A stretch of DNA of 64,000 nt from Porticoccus litoralis (GCF_030676955.1 NZ_JAUUUU010000002.1:310001-374000), one strand, 5' to 3'; positions 41,015 through 49,985 are shown, numbered from the stretch's first letter. Notes: generated from the letters alone by a model not told the origin. A program made the numbers and translations.

Positions 41015-41066
41015 AAAGGTGTTCCTCATAGGTGTTTAAAAAGTTTCTATATCAACTTGGTGATTG

Positions 41067-41912
41067 TTAAAACCAGAATCGCAGTCCCGCGACGAATTGG
41101 GTGCCTGACGTATCTTGGCCTGCCGCGCGGCGGTAATCGGCTGTGTCGCCATAGGTGTCTGTCCATTCCACACCGATGTAGGGAGAAAATTGACGGCTGA
41201 ATTCGTAACGCAGGCGCAAGCCCAAGGCGAGATCCGAGAGGCCCGACCCCAATCTATTATCAAGATCATCCTTGCCATACAGATTCAGTTCCGCGCGGGG
41301 CTGTAAAATGAGCCGCTGTGTCAGCAGCAACTCGTACTCGGCCTCGGCAGAGAGTGCGGTCCGACCGTCGTCGCCAACATAGGCAGTCACATCCAGCTCA
41401 AACCAGTAGGGCGCCAGGCCTTGCATACCAATTGCCAGCCACTGGCGATCCTTACCTTCGTCATATTGGTCAAGTCGAACGCCGAATTGGGTGTCGAAAT
41501 AGGCGTTGAGCGCATGGCCCCACAACAGCTCGGTAGAACTTTCTTCCAGCGTGCCGTCTGCGATATCACCCTCCGCTTTGATGACAAAGCGGTTGTAGGT
41601 GGTGCCATACCAGGCCTGTATATCGTAAACCGTGCTATCGCTGTCTTCCTGATACTCCAGGCGATCGCCCAGAACGGACCAGAAGGCGTGCTCGTCCGCC
41701 AGTTTCAGTTGCCGTGGCCCCGGCTGTGCATAGGGGCCTTCGGTCAAGGTGTAACCGTCGGAATAAGCGTGGGGATCGCGGGCATCGGCTGGCGCACTAC
41801 CACCCTGCATTTGCATATCGCCGTGATCCATTTGCGCCAGGGCCGTATTTACTTGAAGGGCACCGACAATAACAACCAGTGTTGTGAGATATTTCACCGT
41901 ATTAAGTCTCAT
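41067..41912 (-). CDS. copB: Copper resistance outer-membrane protein CopB
   Basis: The protein has 281 residues. The start at 41912 has GAGG upstream and lies within the last bases of copA. After a signal peptide comes a Met/His segment ('MDHGDMQMQGG'), then the CopB beta-barrel: 'WYGTTYNRFVIKAEGDIADG', 'SPYIGVEWTDTYGDTADYRR' and the terminal 'FVAGLRFWF' with the aromatic last residue of outer-membrane proteins. CopB lowers copper access or exports it across the outer membrane; it always accompanies the CopA oxidase. The length is within the family's range. Confidence 0.92.
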   Translation of the reverse strand: MRLNTVKYLTTLVVIVGALQVNTALAQMDHGDMQMQGGSAPADARDPHAYSDGYTLTEGPYAQPGPRQLKLADEHAFWSVLGDRLEYQEDSDSTVYDIQAWYGTTYNRFVIKAEGDIADGTLEESSTELLWGHALNAYFDTQFGVRLDQYDEGKDRQWLAIGMQGLAPYWFELDVTAYVGDDGRTALSAEAEYELLLTQRLILQPRAELNLYGKDDLDNRLGSGLSDLALGLRLRYEFSRQFSPYIGVEWTDTYGDTADYRRAAGQDTSGTQFVAGLRFWF

Positions 41913-43756
41913 GACACCACCACCTCGCGGAACATGCCCGCATCCATATGGAACAGCAAATGACAATGCCAGGCCCAGCGGCCCAGATCATGGGGTGTGG
42001 TCAGGTAGCTGATGCGCTGCGCTGGTTGCACGGGAATGGTATGGCGGCGCACTCGCAATTCACCCTGGTCAGTTTCCAGTTCGCTCCACATACCATGTAA
42101 GTGCATGGGGTGGGTCATCATGGTGTCATTTTGCAAAATGATTCTAACGCGTTCGTTATGACGCAAGGAGACTGGTGTGCTTTTGCCGAATTCAAGCCCG
42201 TCGAAGGACCAGCTATAGCGTTCCATATTGCCGGTAAGGTGTAGTTCCAGCTCTCTTGCGGGCGGGCGGCGGTCATCCAGCACACCATCGATGGATTTCA
42301 GGTCGGCCAGCGTCAGCACGCGGTGGCCCTGTGGGCGCAGCCCACGCTGGCTTAAGTTACGCAGGCCAATACCGGGGTCGTCGAGATTGGTACTTGGCGT
42401 ATCCACCCGTTGGTCAACCGAAGCCCCGTATTCGGTTCGGGCGTGGCGTATGGTAGATGAAGGTTTGGCAAGCGGGTTCTCAGAACCCTGCTGCATGCCG
42501 TGCATACTGTGGTCCATGGCCATACCGCCGGACATTTGGGAATGATCCATCTTGGTTTGGCCCATGGAGTCCATTTTCATCATGTCGTGGCCCATGGCGC
42601 CACCACCCATTGCTCCCATCATATCCTTCATGGTTAACCACTCGGGCGAATCGGGTTCTGGCACAGGCGCTGTTAAACCTTGCCGCACACTCAGGGTGCC
42701 GCGGGCGTAACCGCTGCGTTCCATGCTCTGGGCGAAGATCGTATAAGCGTCGTCCTGTGGCTCGACCATGACATCGTAGGTTTCGCCGGGGCCAAAGCGG
42801 AATTCATCCACAGTGACCGGCTCGACATCCTGGCCATCTGCCTGGATCACCGTTAACTTCAAACCGGGAATGCGGATATCGTAAAAGCTGTTGCTGGCGG
42901 CATTAATAAAACGAAGCCGTACGCGATCACCGCGCTGGAACAACCCGCTCCAATTGCCCGCCGGGGTGGTGCCATTCATTAGGAAGGTGAGGGTGGCCGC
43001 CGACAGGTCCGCCAGATCGGTCGGGTTCATCCGCATCTGGTTCCACATCTGGCGCTTTTCCAGGGCTGCCTGTAAGCCCATCTTTGAAACATCGGCTGTG
43101 AAATCGAAAAAGGTGGGCTGATTGAAGTTGTAGACATCGCTTTGTACTTTCAGCTTGCTGAAGGTATGCATTGGATCTTCGTCGGTCCAGTCGGACAGCT
43201 GCACCACATAATCCTGGTCGGCACGGTGTCTTTCGCCTGCCCGCGGCTCAATGATCAGGGCGCCGTACATCCCGGTCATCTCCTGAAAGCCGGAGTGACT
43301 GTGGTACCAATAGGTGCCGCTCTGGCGGAGGGTAAAGCGGTAAACAAAGGTTTCTCCCGGTGCGATGCCTGGGTAGCTGATCCCCGGCACACCATCCATT
43401 TGATAGGGCAGCAAGATGCCGTGCCAGTGAATAGAGGTAGAAACAGGTAATCGGTTGGTGACGCGGATGGTGACGTCATCGCCCTCGCGCAGCCGTAGCG
43501 TCGGTGCCGGAATGGAGCCGTTGATGGTGGTAGCCATACGTGTGACACCGGTAAAATTGACAGGTGTTGCGGCGATTACCAGGTCGATTTCACGGCCGCT
43601 GAGTACCGGTGCCGAGCCCAGCGCGGTCGCGCCTTTTGCGGCGGCCTGCAACCAGGACGGTGTGGCGGCCAGCACGCCACCGGCTGCCAGGCCCTGCACG
43701 AAGCGGCGGCGACTAAGCTGCCAGGGCTGCTTGGGTCGGGGGAAACCATGGGTCAT
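41909..43756 (-). CDS. copA: CopA/PcoA multicopper oxidase
   Basis: This periplasmic protein of 615 residues oxidises Cu(I) to Cu(II) and sequesters copper. The twin-arginine signal 'LSRRRFVQGLAAGG' shows export of the folded enzyme. All four copper motifs are visible: 'SIHWHGIL', 'YWYHSHSGFQ', 'THPMHLHGMW' and 'WAWHCHLLFHMDAGM'. A Met/His-rich insert ('MGGGAMGHDMMKMDSMGQ', then 'MSGGMAMDHSMHGM') near residues 385-425 is the extra copper-binding region of PcoA-type oxidases. It opens the operon running left from a promoter region shared with copRS. Confidence 0.95.
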   Translation of the reverse strand: MTHGFPRPKQPWQLSRRRFVQGLAAGGVLAATPSWLQAAAKGATALGSAPVLSGREIDLVIAATPVNFTGVTRMATTINGSIPAPTLRLREGDDVTIRVTNRLPVSTSIHWHGILLPYQMDGVPGISYPGIAPGETFVYRFTLRQSGTYWYHSHSGFQEMTGMYGALIIEPRAGERHRADQDYVVQLSDWTDEDPMHTFSKLKVQSDVYNFNQPTFFDFTADVSKMGLQAALEKRQMWNQMRMNPTDLADLSAATLTFLMNGTTPAGNWSGLFQRGDRVRLRFINAASNSFYDIRIPGLKLTVIQADGQDVEPVTVDEFRFGPGETYDVMVEPQDDAYTIFAQSMERSGYARGTLSVRQGLTAPVPEPDSPEWLTMKDMMGAMGGGAMGHDMMKMDSMGQTKMDHSQMSGGMAMDHSMHGMQQGSENPLAKPSSTIRHARTEYGASVDQRVDTPSTNLDDPGIGLRNLSQRGLRPQGHRVLTLADLKSIDGVLDDRRPPARELELHLTGNMERYSWSFDGLEFGKSTPVSLRHNERVRIILQNDTMMTHPMHLHGMWSELETDQGELRVRRHTIPVQPAQRISYLTTPHDLGRWAWHCHLLFHMDAGMFREVVVS

Positions 43757-43846
43757 GAGTCAATCTCTTTTCGAATAAGTGATGGTTGTTCCACGTTCTG
43801 ACTCCGCATACTAGCCAGCCGAGCCTGTCACCCGCATGACTTCAAA

Positions 43847-43862
43847 ATGACAAAGTTGTAAT
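43847..43862. promoter_or_regulatory. Cop/Cus-box-like operator between copA and copR
   Basis: The divergent 184-bp region between the two operons contains ATGACAAAGTTGTAAT, an imperfect dyad (ATGACAA-AG-TTGTAAT with one mismatch). It resembles the boxes bound by phosphorylated CusR/CopR. Its place, about 85 bp before copR and 90 bp before copA, fits activation of both operons. Promoter elements are not obvious. Confidence 0.55.
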
Positions 43863-43940
43863 CTAGTCGTCATCTTCTTGTGGGTTAGCCAGGTTTAGGC
43901 TGTTTCCAAACCCATTCTGAACATACGGAGCAGTGCAACG

Positions 43941-44633
43941 ATGCGGCTATTGGTGGTCGAAGACGAAATCAAGACCGGCGATTATTTACAGCAGGGACTG
44001 ACCGAGGCGGGCTTTCTGGTCACGCTGGTGCGCAATGGCCTCGACGGCCATCATTTGGCGATGACCGAGACCTTTGATTTGCTGGTGCTGGACGTCATGC
44101 TGCCGGATGTTGACGGCTGGCGAATCGTGCAGTCGTTGCGCGAGGCTGGCCGTCAGACACCAGTGCTGTTCCTGACCGCCCGCGACAGCGTGGATGACCG
44201 CGTTAAAGGCCTTGAATTGGGGGCTGATGATTACCTGGTCAAGCCCTTCGCTTTTGCGGAACTGCTGGCCCGGGTGCGCACTCTGTTGCGCCGCAGTGCG
44301 GTGCCGGTGATGACGGATCAGATCAGAGTCGCCGACCTCACCCTGGATTTGCCGCGGCACCGGGCCACGCGCGCCGGCCGCAAGATCAATCTCAGCCACA
44401 AGGAGTTTTGTTTGCTGGAGCTGTTGGTCCGGCGACAGGGCGAAGTACTGCCGCGCTCCTTGATCGCCTCCCAGGTGTGGGACATGAACTTCGATTCCGA
44501 CACCAATGTCATTGACGTGGCCATACGGCGCCTAAGGGCAAAAATCGATGACGATTATGAACCCAAGCTGATTCACACTGTGCGCGGCTTGGGTTACAAG
44601 CTGGAGGTCGAGGACGACCATGACGAAAGTTAG
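43941..44633 (+). CDS. copR: CopR/CusR response regulator
   Basis: The protein has 230 residues. The receiver domain has the acidic pair 'VVEDEIKTG', phosphorylated Asp51 in 'LVLDVMLPDVDGW', 'FLTARDSVDDRVKGLELGAD' and Lys in 'YLVKPFAFAELLAR'. The OmpR-type winged helix follows ('LSHKEFCLLELLVRRQGEVL', 'NVIDVAIRRLRAKIDDD', 'IHTVRGLGYKLE'). It should activate the divergent copper operon when phosphorylated by the kinase encoded next, whose start lies inside its 3' end. Confidence 0.93.
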   Translation: MRLLVVEDEIKTGDYLQQGLTEAGFLVTLVRNGLDGHHLAMTETFDLLVLDVMLPDVDGWRIVQSLREAGRQTPVLFLTARDSVDDRVKGLELGADDYLVKPFAFAELLARVRTLLRRSAVPVMTDQIRVADLTLDLPRHRATRAGRKINLSHKEFCLLELLVRRQGEVLPRSLIASQVWDMNFDSDTNVIDVAIRRLRAKIDDDYEPKLIHTVRGLGYKLEVEDDHDES

Positions 44634-46077
44634 TCTCGCCCGGAGACGACCACTGTCACTCAACAGCCGGGTGATGCTGTTTGTCGCGATGGCTATCGGT
44701 TTCAGTTTACTGATGATCGGTTATCTCGTGCTGAATGAAGTAGAGCGCCATTTTGCTGAACAGGATGCCGACGAGTTGGTGGTGATTACTCGTGCTGTTG
44801 AAGACGCTCTACAATCGGCGAAAGATCAGGACTCGGCACCGGAGGGCGCCCTTGCGCGAGCTGTTTCTGGTCACCATGGTGTCTACTTTCAAGTGTGGGA
44901 TGATGCGGGACGTTTGGTCTATGGTCCTGAGGAGGGTGGACCTTCGCCACAAGAAAACACCTATTCTCCTGTGAGCCGTATTCAGGTAGACAATCTTTAT
45001 ACCTGGCAAACTGATGGCAAAACCTACCGTGGCACTATCACGCATACCCGCATTGAAGACCAGAATTATCGCATCGTTGCTGCTATCGATATGGATTTCC
45101 ATATCCACTTTCTGGAAAATTTTCGGCGCAGTTTGTGGATGATTATGGTGCTGGCAGGCGCGGTGACTCTCTTGGCGGCCTGGTATGGCGTGCACCAGGG
45201 GCACGCGCCCTTGCGCGAGCTGAGTGCGACAATGAGTGATATTCAGGCGGATCGCCTTCATGTGCGTCTAGACCCTAGCACCGTTCCCCGGGAACTGCAA
45301 AACCTTGTCTGTTCCTTTAATCATATGATTGGCCGCTTGGAAGACAGCTTCGTTCGACTATCCTATTTCTCCGCCGATATTGCCCATGAATTGCGCACGC
45401 CTTTGACCAACCTGATCACCCAGACCCAGGTGGGTTTGGGTAAGTCCAGAAGCCTGGAAGAATATCGCGAACTGCTATATTCAAACCTGGAAGAACAGGA
45501 GCGCCTGACCAAGATGGTTAATGACATGCTCTGGCTGGCCCAGAGCGAACACGGCCTGCTCAAGCCTGTCTGGGAACCGCTGGATCTGGCTCGTGAAGTG
45601 CGCGAGCTGTTCGATTTTTTCGAGGCGCTGGCGGAGGAAAAACACATCGAATTGGTATTGGAGGGAAAGGCGCCGATCATACAGGGTGACCGCGCCATGC
45701 TGAGGCGCGCGTTATCTAATCTGCTGTCCAATGCCCTACGTCATGCGCCCGCGGGGGCAAGTGTGCTGATCCGGCTGGATTCATCGGGTGAGGGTAGGGC
45801 GTTACTAAGCGTACAAAATCCGGGGCCAGAAATTTCAGCCGAGCATTTGCTCAGGATTTTCGACCGGTTTTACCGGGTCGATCCTTCCCGGCAACGCCAA
45901 AGCGAAGGTGCTGGCTTGGGGCTGGCTATCGTCAAGTCCATAGTCGAGGCCCATGAAGGAAACATCGCGGTGATCTCCGAACGCGGCGTCACGCGCTTCA
46001 CGATCAGTTTACCCAGCATGGCTGATGTAGAGGTGAGTGCTACGGGAGAAAGTGATGAGTCAATTGACCATCGGTAA
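44620..46077 (+). CDS. copS: CopS/CusS heavy-metal sensor histidine kinase
   Basis: This inner-membrane kinase of 485 residues has two membrane helices (about 18-40 and 173-195, 'LWMIMVLAGAVTLLAAWYGV') flanking a periplasmic sensor domain that contains His and Met candidates. A HAMP region is followed by the H-box 'SADIAHELRTPLTNL' (His near 256), N-box 'ALSNLLSNALRHAP' and G-box 'EGAGLGLAIVKSIVEAHEG'. It overlaps copR by 14 bases. A decayed merR gene starts within its last codons. Confidence 0.92.
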   Translation: MTKVSLARRRPLSLNSRVMLFVAMAIGFSLLMIGYLVLNEVERHFAEQDADELVVITRAVEDALQSAKDQDSAPEGALARAVSGHHGVYFQVWDDAGRLVYGPEEGGPSPQENTYSPVSRIQVDNLYTWQTDGKTYRGTITHTRIEDQNYRIVAAIDMDFHIHFLENFRRSLWMIMVLAGAVTLLAAWYGVHQGHAPLRELSATMSDIQADRLHVRLDPSTVPRELQNLVCSFNHMIGRLEDSFVRLSYFSADIAHELRTPLTNLITQTQVGLGKSRSLEEYRELLYSNLEEQERLTKMVNDMLWLAQSEHGLLKPVWEPLDLAREVRELFDFFEALAEEKHIELVLEGKAPIIQGDRAMLRRALSNLLSNALRHAPAGASVLIRLDSSGEGRALLSVQNPGPEISAEHLLRIFDRFYRVDPSRQRQSEGAGLGLAIVKSIVEAHEGNIAVISERGVTRFTISLPSMADVEVSATGESDESIDHR

Positions 46078-46275
46078 ACTGGCACAAGCAGCTCGGGTCA
46101 GTGTCGAAACTATTCGTTATTACGAACGCCTCGGGCTTATCGAACAGCCGCTAAAGCCAGCTTAAGGATACCGCACCAACCCAAAAGCCACTCTGAAGCG
46201 GGTCTTCTTCATGAAATGAGCCCAAGAGCTAGGATCCACTTTGTAAGAAATCGATAATCTGTTGGCGCCTAGAGA
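46055..46275 (+). pseudogene. Decayed MerR-family regulator
   Basis: From ATG 46055 the frame encodes 36 residues with the MerR opening 'LTIGKLAQAARVSVETIRYY' and 'ERLGLIEQPLKPA', then TAA. In the same frame the family sequence goes on behind the stop: 'GYRTNPKATLKRVFFMK', a TGA, 'AQELGSTL', a TAA, and 'EIDNLLAP'. So a mercury/metal-type MerR gene has acquired at least three stop codons by point mutation. Its first bases overlap the end of copS. No product longer than 36 residues can be made. Confidence 0.8.
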
Positions 46276-46450
46276 ATCGCATTGTCCGGGGTCGCCGTGA
46301 AGATCAGGATGATCATGCTGGTGTATCTCAACCAGTCCAATGTACAAACGCAAGAGGAGTGCGATGCGTGAGGTTGCTCCGACAGAAGATACGCACCGTA
46401 ATGCCATTCTGCACGGCCCCGGACTGCGGGTACGACTGGTTATGAGAGCA
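46276..46450 (+). pseudogene. Fragment of a CusA-type RND transporter gene
   Basis: Directly after the decayed merR, one frame reads 'IALSGVAVKIRMIMLVYLNQ' and, after a shift, another reads 'NAILHGPGLRVRLVM'. These correspond to 'IALAGVAVEIGVIMLVYLNQ' and 'EAVLHGAGLRVRPVM' in the last 120 residues of the intact CusA encoded at 27455-30583. The piece is frameshifted, contains a TGA and has lost everything upstream. It is a relic of a second RND pump. Confidence 0.75.
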
Positions 46451-46604
46451 GCTCAATGGAGGCAGAAGGATATCCCGTGTGCCGACAGGAGCCGTGTTGT
46501 CAGGAATGCCAACAAACCAGTCACACACTTGACTCTATAGCTACCATAGGCATTAGAATTGAGATTAATTATCATTAGCAACAAGCCAAGTAGAGATCTC
46601 GTTA
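46451..46604. promoter_or_regulatory. PbrR-type promoter (19-bp spacer) and Fur-box-like site before pbrT
   Basis: TTGACT (46528-46533) and TAGAAT (46553-46558) are separated by 19 bp that hold a CTATAG...CATAGG dyad, matching the operator type in front of the CDF gene at 49018. This is the MerR-family design, probably used by the PbrR-like regulator encoded at 48592-49002. Just behind the -10 box, GATTAATTATCATTA (46563-46577) resembles half or more of a Fur box, which would fit control of an FTR1-type permease by iron. Fur binding is only a suggestion. Confidence 0.7.
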
Positions 46605-48614
46605 ATGCAGGCGCACTGGATATACCGTTTTATAAGCCCGAAGCAATTTGTTTTGAATGTCTCAGTACTGCTGCTGGGCTTATCGTGTTTGCTTCCAGCG
46701 ACTAGTCAGGCCGAGATGAGTGATGACGGCTGGGCTCAGATGCGTCAATTGGCACAGCTGGCCGAATACATTGCTGTGGATTACGTGGAAGCCGTCAAAG
46801 ATGGCCATGTGGTCAATGACGGTGAATATCAGGAAATGCTGGAGTTCTCCCAGCTCATTGTGACGAATATTTCTGAGATTCAGGATAAATCAGCCGACGC
46901 TGGCGACCTGACAGATCAGGCCAAGGCTTTACAGGAAGCCATCCAGAACAAACAGGCTATTGAAACAATTCGGCAAATGAGCGGCAGCCTGCGGGGTACG
47001 TTGTTGGCACTGATGCCGCAGTCGTCCCTGCCGGATCATCTGTTGTCGAAAGCGACCGTCAAAGGGTTGTATGAGAGCCAGTGCGCTTCTTGCCATGGCG
47101 CAGCCGGTGGGGGCGATGGTGTGATGGCCGAACAGCTGGAGCCCGCTCCAACCGATTTCACCAGCAAAGAGCGAGCCTTGAACCGGTCACTTCTGGGCCT
47201 GTACGACGCCATATCCAATGGCATAGCCGATACCGCAATGCCGGCATTTACCCAACTGACGGAAGAGCAACGCTGGTCGCTGGCGTTCCACGTCGGCGGA
47301 TTGGCATTTCAATCCGGCGCTGAGGTTACAGGCGAGGCACCTGGCGTCACCTTGTCACAGATGGTTAACCACACGCCGGCGCAACTCGCTGCAGAACACC
47401 CGGATATGACGCAGAAGGGGATCGAACGGCTGCGCGCAAAGCCAGAACTGTTATTCCAGGAATCGACCAATCCTCTGAAAATCACCCGCGACCAACTGCT
47501 GCTAGCACAAGAGGCACACCAGCGCGGCGATTATCAGACAGCACAAGCACTGGCGGTCAGCGCTTATCTGGATGGCTTTGAATTGGTCGAAAACAGCCTG
47601 GATGCGCAGGATAAAGCACTCCGCCAGACGCTCGAAGCCGATATGATGGCGATAAGACAATTATTGAAGCAGGCACAGCCCCCGGGCGAGGTGGAAAGCG
47701 CTGTGGGCCGGACGCTGGCAAGGTTGGATGATGCGGATCGATTGCTTTCGGAATCTACCTTGTCCAATGCGACCCTGTTCAGTGCCAGCTTGGTGATCCT
47801 GTTGCGGGAGGGGCTTGAAGCCTTGCTCGTGGTCATTGCCCTGGTTACTGTGCTGGTGCGAACCGGTCGGCGTGACGGACTTCGGTATGTACATTTGGGT
47901 TGGGTAACGGCATTGGTGGCCGGAGTTGCGACCTGGGCTGCCGCGCAGTCCCTGGTCAGTATCAGCGGTGCCAGTCGCGAAGTCATGGAAGGTGTTGCGG
48001 CCCTATTGGCGGCGGTCGTGTTGCTCTATGTCGGCATCTGGATGCACAGTAAAACCCATGCTACCCAGTGGCAGGCCTATATCCAGCAGCACATCAACTC
48101 CCACCTGACTGCGGGTACCCTGTGGGGCCTTGCGCTGCTGGCATTTATTGCGGTTTATCGTGAAGTCTTTGAAACGGTCTTGTTTTATCAGGCGCTGCTG
48201 ACCCAGGCTGCAGCCGCTCAATATTCATCCGTATTCAGCGGCTTTGTAGCCGGCACTGCTTTGCTGGCGGTATTGGCCTGGTTGCTGGTGCGTTATTCAG
48301 TGAAATTACCCATTGCCAGATTCTTTTCCGTCACCACCTACCTGTTGCTGGCCCTGGCGTTTATCCTCATGGGTAAGGCGATGTCGGCACTTCAGGAAGC
48401 GGATCTTATCGGTATTACCCCATTGCCTGTCAGTTTTGAATTCGATTGGGCCGGCGTCAAATCCACCTGGCAGGGGATCCTGGCGCAATTGTCGGTACTG
48501 GTGGTTTTCCTGGTCTTTCTGGGGTTGGCGAGAAGGCAGCGGAAAAATGCCCCTGTTGCAGAACGTTCAGGAGAGTTTTTGGAACCGGGTGTCACCCGCT
48601 CGAAACCGGAGTAG
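46605..48614 (+). CDS. pbrT: PbrT-like permease: cytochrome c plus FTR1 iron/lead permease fusion
   Basis: The protein has 669 residues. A signal peptide precedes a periplasmic helical region and a cytochrome c domain ('YESQCASCHGAAGGGDG', CxxCH near 158-162; 'TAMPAFTQLTEEQRW' distal Met). From about residue 390 an FTR1/Fip1/EfeU permease follows with 'LREGLEALLVVIALV' (REGLE) and 'YREVFETVLFYQALL' (second RExxE), and about seven membrane helices. Lead-uptake PbrT proteins of pbr operons have this fusion. The PbrR-like gene beside it supports a lead role, but iron uptake is the ancestral function of the fold. Confidence 0.85.
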   Translation: MQAHWIYRFISPKQFVLNVSVLLLGLSCLLPATSQAEMSDDGWAQMRQLAQLAEYIAVDYVEAVKDGHVVNDGEYQEMLEFSQLIVTNISEIQDKSADAGDLTDQAKALQEAIQNKQAIETIRQMSGSLRGTLLALMPQSSLPDHLLSKATVKGLYESQCASCHGAAGGGDGVMAEQLEPAPTDFTSKERALNRSLLGLYDAISNGIADTAMPAFTQLTEEQRWSLAFHVGGLAFQSGAEVTGEAPGVTLSQMVNHTPAQLAAEHPDMTQKGIERLRAKPELLFQESTNPLKITRDQLLLAQEAHQRGDYQTAQALAVSAYLDGFELVENSLDAQDKALRQTLEADMMAIRQLLKQAQPPGEVESAVGRTLARLDDADRLLSESTLSNATLFSASLVILLREGLEALLVVIALVTVLVRTGRRDGLRYVHLGWVTALVAGVATWAAAQSLVSISGASREVMEGVAALLAAVVLLYVGIWMHSKTHATQWQAYIQQHINSHLTAGTLWGLALLAFIAVYREVFETVLFYQALLTQAAAAQYSSVFSGFVAGTALLAVLAWLLVRYSVKLPIARFFSVTTYLLLALAFILMGKAMSALQEADLIGITPLPVSFEFDWAGVKSTWQGILAQLSVLVVFLVFLGLARRQRKNAPVAERSGEFLEPGVTRSKPE

Positions 48615-49002
48615 CCGACAAATTCCGCAATATGCCGCACTGCTTCACTGTCCGACGGTTTGAGCAACTGCGGCGCAGCTTTCTCAGTTGCTCGTTTAGC
48701 TTGGTGAGCTCCTGGATACGCGCCTCCACCTGCTCGATATGCCTATCCATCATCCGATTCACATCATCACATTGCGCACCTGGAGAACGGTTTAAAGCCA
48801 AAAGCTGCCGGATCTCCGGCAAACTGAGATCCAGGCTGCGACAGTGTTTGATGAACAGCAATTGCTCAACGGCAGCTTCATCGTACAGGCGAAAATTACC
48901 TTCACTGCGTTCTGCGGAGGCAATCAATTGTTCCTTTTCATAATGCCGGATGGTTTGCACGGAGCAGCCAGTCACTTTCGACAGTTCGCCGATTTTTATC
49001 AT
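48592..49002 (-). CDS. pbrR: PbrR/CadR-like MerR-family regulator
   Basis: The protein has 136 residues. 'IKIGELSKVTGCSVQTIRHY' is the MerR winged helix, followed by 'NFRLYDEAAVEQLLFIKHCR'. Cysteines fall at 13, 54, 78, 113 and 122; positions 78, 113 and 122 are those reported to bind metal in PbrR-type lead sensors (compare 77/112/119 in CadR). Matching operators lie before the divergent CDF gene and before pbrT. Its 3' end overlaps the convergent pbrT gene by 23 bases. Lead or cadmium sensing is the best guess. Confidence 0.85.
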   Translation of the reverse strand: MIKIGELSKVTGCSVQTIRHYEKEQLIASAERSEGNFRLYDEAAVEQLLFIKHCRSLDLSLPEIRQLLALNRSPGAQCDDVNRMMDRHIEQVEARIQELTKLNEQLRKLRRSCSNRRTVKQCGILRNLSATPVSSG

Positions 49003-49017
49003 CTCTCAATATTCCGA

Positions 49018-49048
49018 TTGACTCTATAGTTGTTATAGAGTTTATAGT
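49018..49048 (+). promoter_or_regulatory. PbrR-type promoter (19-bp spacer) of the CDF gene
   Basis: TTGACT (49018-49023) and TATAGT (49043-49048) are 19 bp apart. A palindrome with 8-bp arms, ACTCTATA-GTTGT-TATAGAGT (49021-49041), fills the spacer. It lies between the divergent pbrR-like gene and the CDF transporter, 15 bp from the former's start. The half-site ACTCTATAG recurs in the pbrT promoter at 46531. Confidence 0.87.
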
Positions 49049-49079
49049 GACCGTCTGTACATCCTCAAGGGCTTTTTCA

Positions 49080-49985
49080 ATGTCTGACCCGTGCAATGAC
49101 GGCTGCCAGAGCGCGAAGGTTGCCAATGTCCCCGCCTCTGGGATAGCGAATACTGATACGGCTTTTCAACATGGCTATGTCAGTGACTACCGGGTACCAA
49201 AAATGGACTGCCCGTCGGAAGAGGGGATGATCCGCATGGCCTTGGACAGTATTGAGCCCCGGGTTTTACTGGAGTTCGATACACCGAATCGGAAGGTGCG
49301 GGTATTCCATGGCGACAATGGGGCTGCCATCGAGGAGAGGATGCGCTCCCTGGGGCTGGGTGCCACGCTCGAAAAAACCACCCCGGTGGGGGAAGAGGAT
49401 TTAGTCCTGGCCAGGGAGAAGGAAGAGGCAACCGCCCAGGTCGAAGCCGGTATACTGAAGTGGTTGCTGGCCATCAACGGCGTTATGTTCGTGGTTGAAC
49501 TGACAGTAGGCTGGCTGGCGCAATCCACTGGCTTGATCGCGGATTCTTTGGACATGTTTGCTGATGCCGCCGTCTACGGCGTGGCACTGTATGCCGTTGG
49601 ACACAGTGTGCGGATGAAGCTGCGCGCGGCGCATTTTTCCGGTTGGCTGCAGTTGATTCTGGCGCTGGGAGTCCTGGCTGAAGTCGGGCGGCGATTTGTC
49701 TTCGGCAGCGAACCTGTATCCGCGTTAATGATGGGTTTTGGTCTTGTGGCCCTGGCGGCCAACGTCTGGTGTCTGGTGCTTATCGCAAGAAACCGGCACG
49801 GCGGTGCACACATGAAAGCAAGTTGGATCTTTTCCGCTAATGATGTCATCGCCAATGTGGGGGTTATCGTCGCCGGTGTATTGGTCGCCTGGACGGGCTC
49901 CCGTTATCCCGACCTGGTCATTGGTCTGATCATCGGGCTGATTGTGCTGAATGGCGCCCGGCGTATTCTGCAACTGCGCTATTAG
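49080..49985 (+). CDS. Cation diffusion facilitator with N-terminal metal-binding extension
   Basis: The protein has 301 residues. ATG 49080 lies downstream of the promoter, with AAGGG nine bases before it; earlier in-frame codons would overlap the -10 box. The first 110 residues hold Cys residues ('DPCNDGCQS') and an HMA-like segment ('YRVPKMDCPSEEGMIRMALD'). Then come six CDF membrane helices with the metal site 'GLIADSLDMFADAAVYGVAL' (D-x3-D) and 'IFSANDVIANVGVI' (N/D pair). The long cytoplasmic C-terminal domain of ordinary CDF proteins is missing. Together with the PbrR-like regulator it probably exports Pb, Cd or Zn. Confidence 0.85.
   Translation: MSDPCNDGCQSAKVANVPASGIANTDTAFQHGYVSDYRVPKMDCPSEEGMIRMALDSIEPRVLLEFDTPNRKVRVFHGDNGAAIEERMRSLGLGATLEKTTPVGEEDLVLAREKEEATAQVEAGILKWLLAINGVMFVVELTVGWLAQSTGLIADSLDMFADAAVYGVALYAVGHSVRMKLRAAHFSGWLQLILALGVLAEVGRRFVFGSEPVSALMMGFGLVALAANVWCLVLIARNRHGGAHMKASWIFSANDVIANVGVIVAGVLVAWTGSRYPDLVIGLIIGLIVLNGARRILQLRY

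Noticed and set aside
46340..46540. 66-codon frame between copS and pbrT as a gene
   Set aside because: Part of it reads as the C-terminal region of CusA and the rest runs into the pbrT promoter; it is a relic, not a gene.
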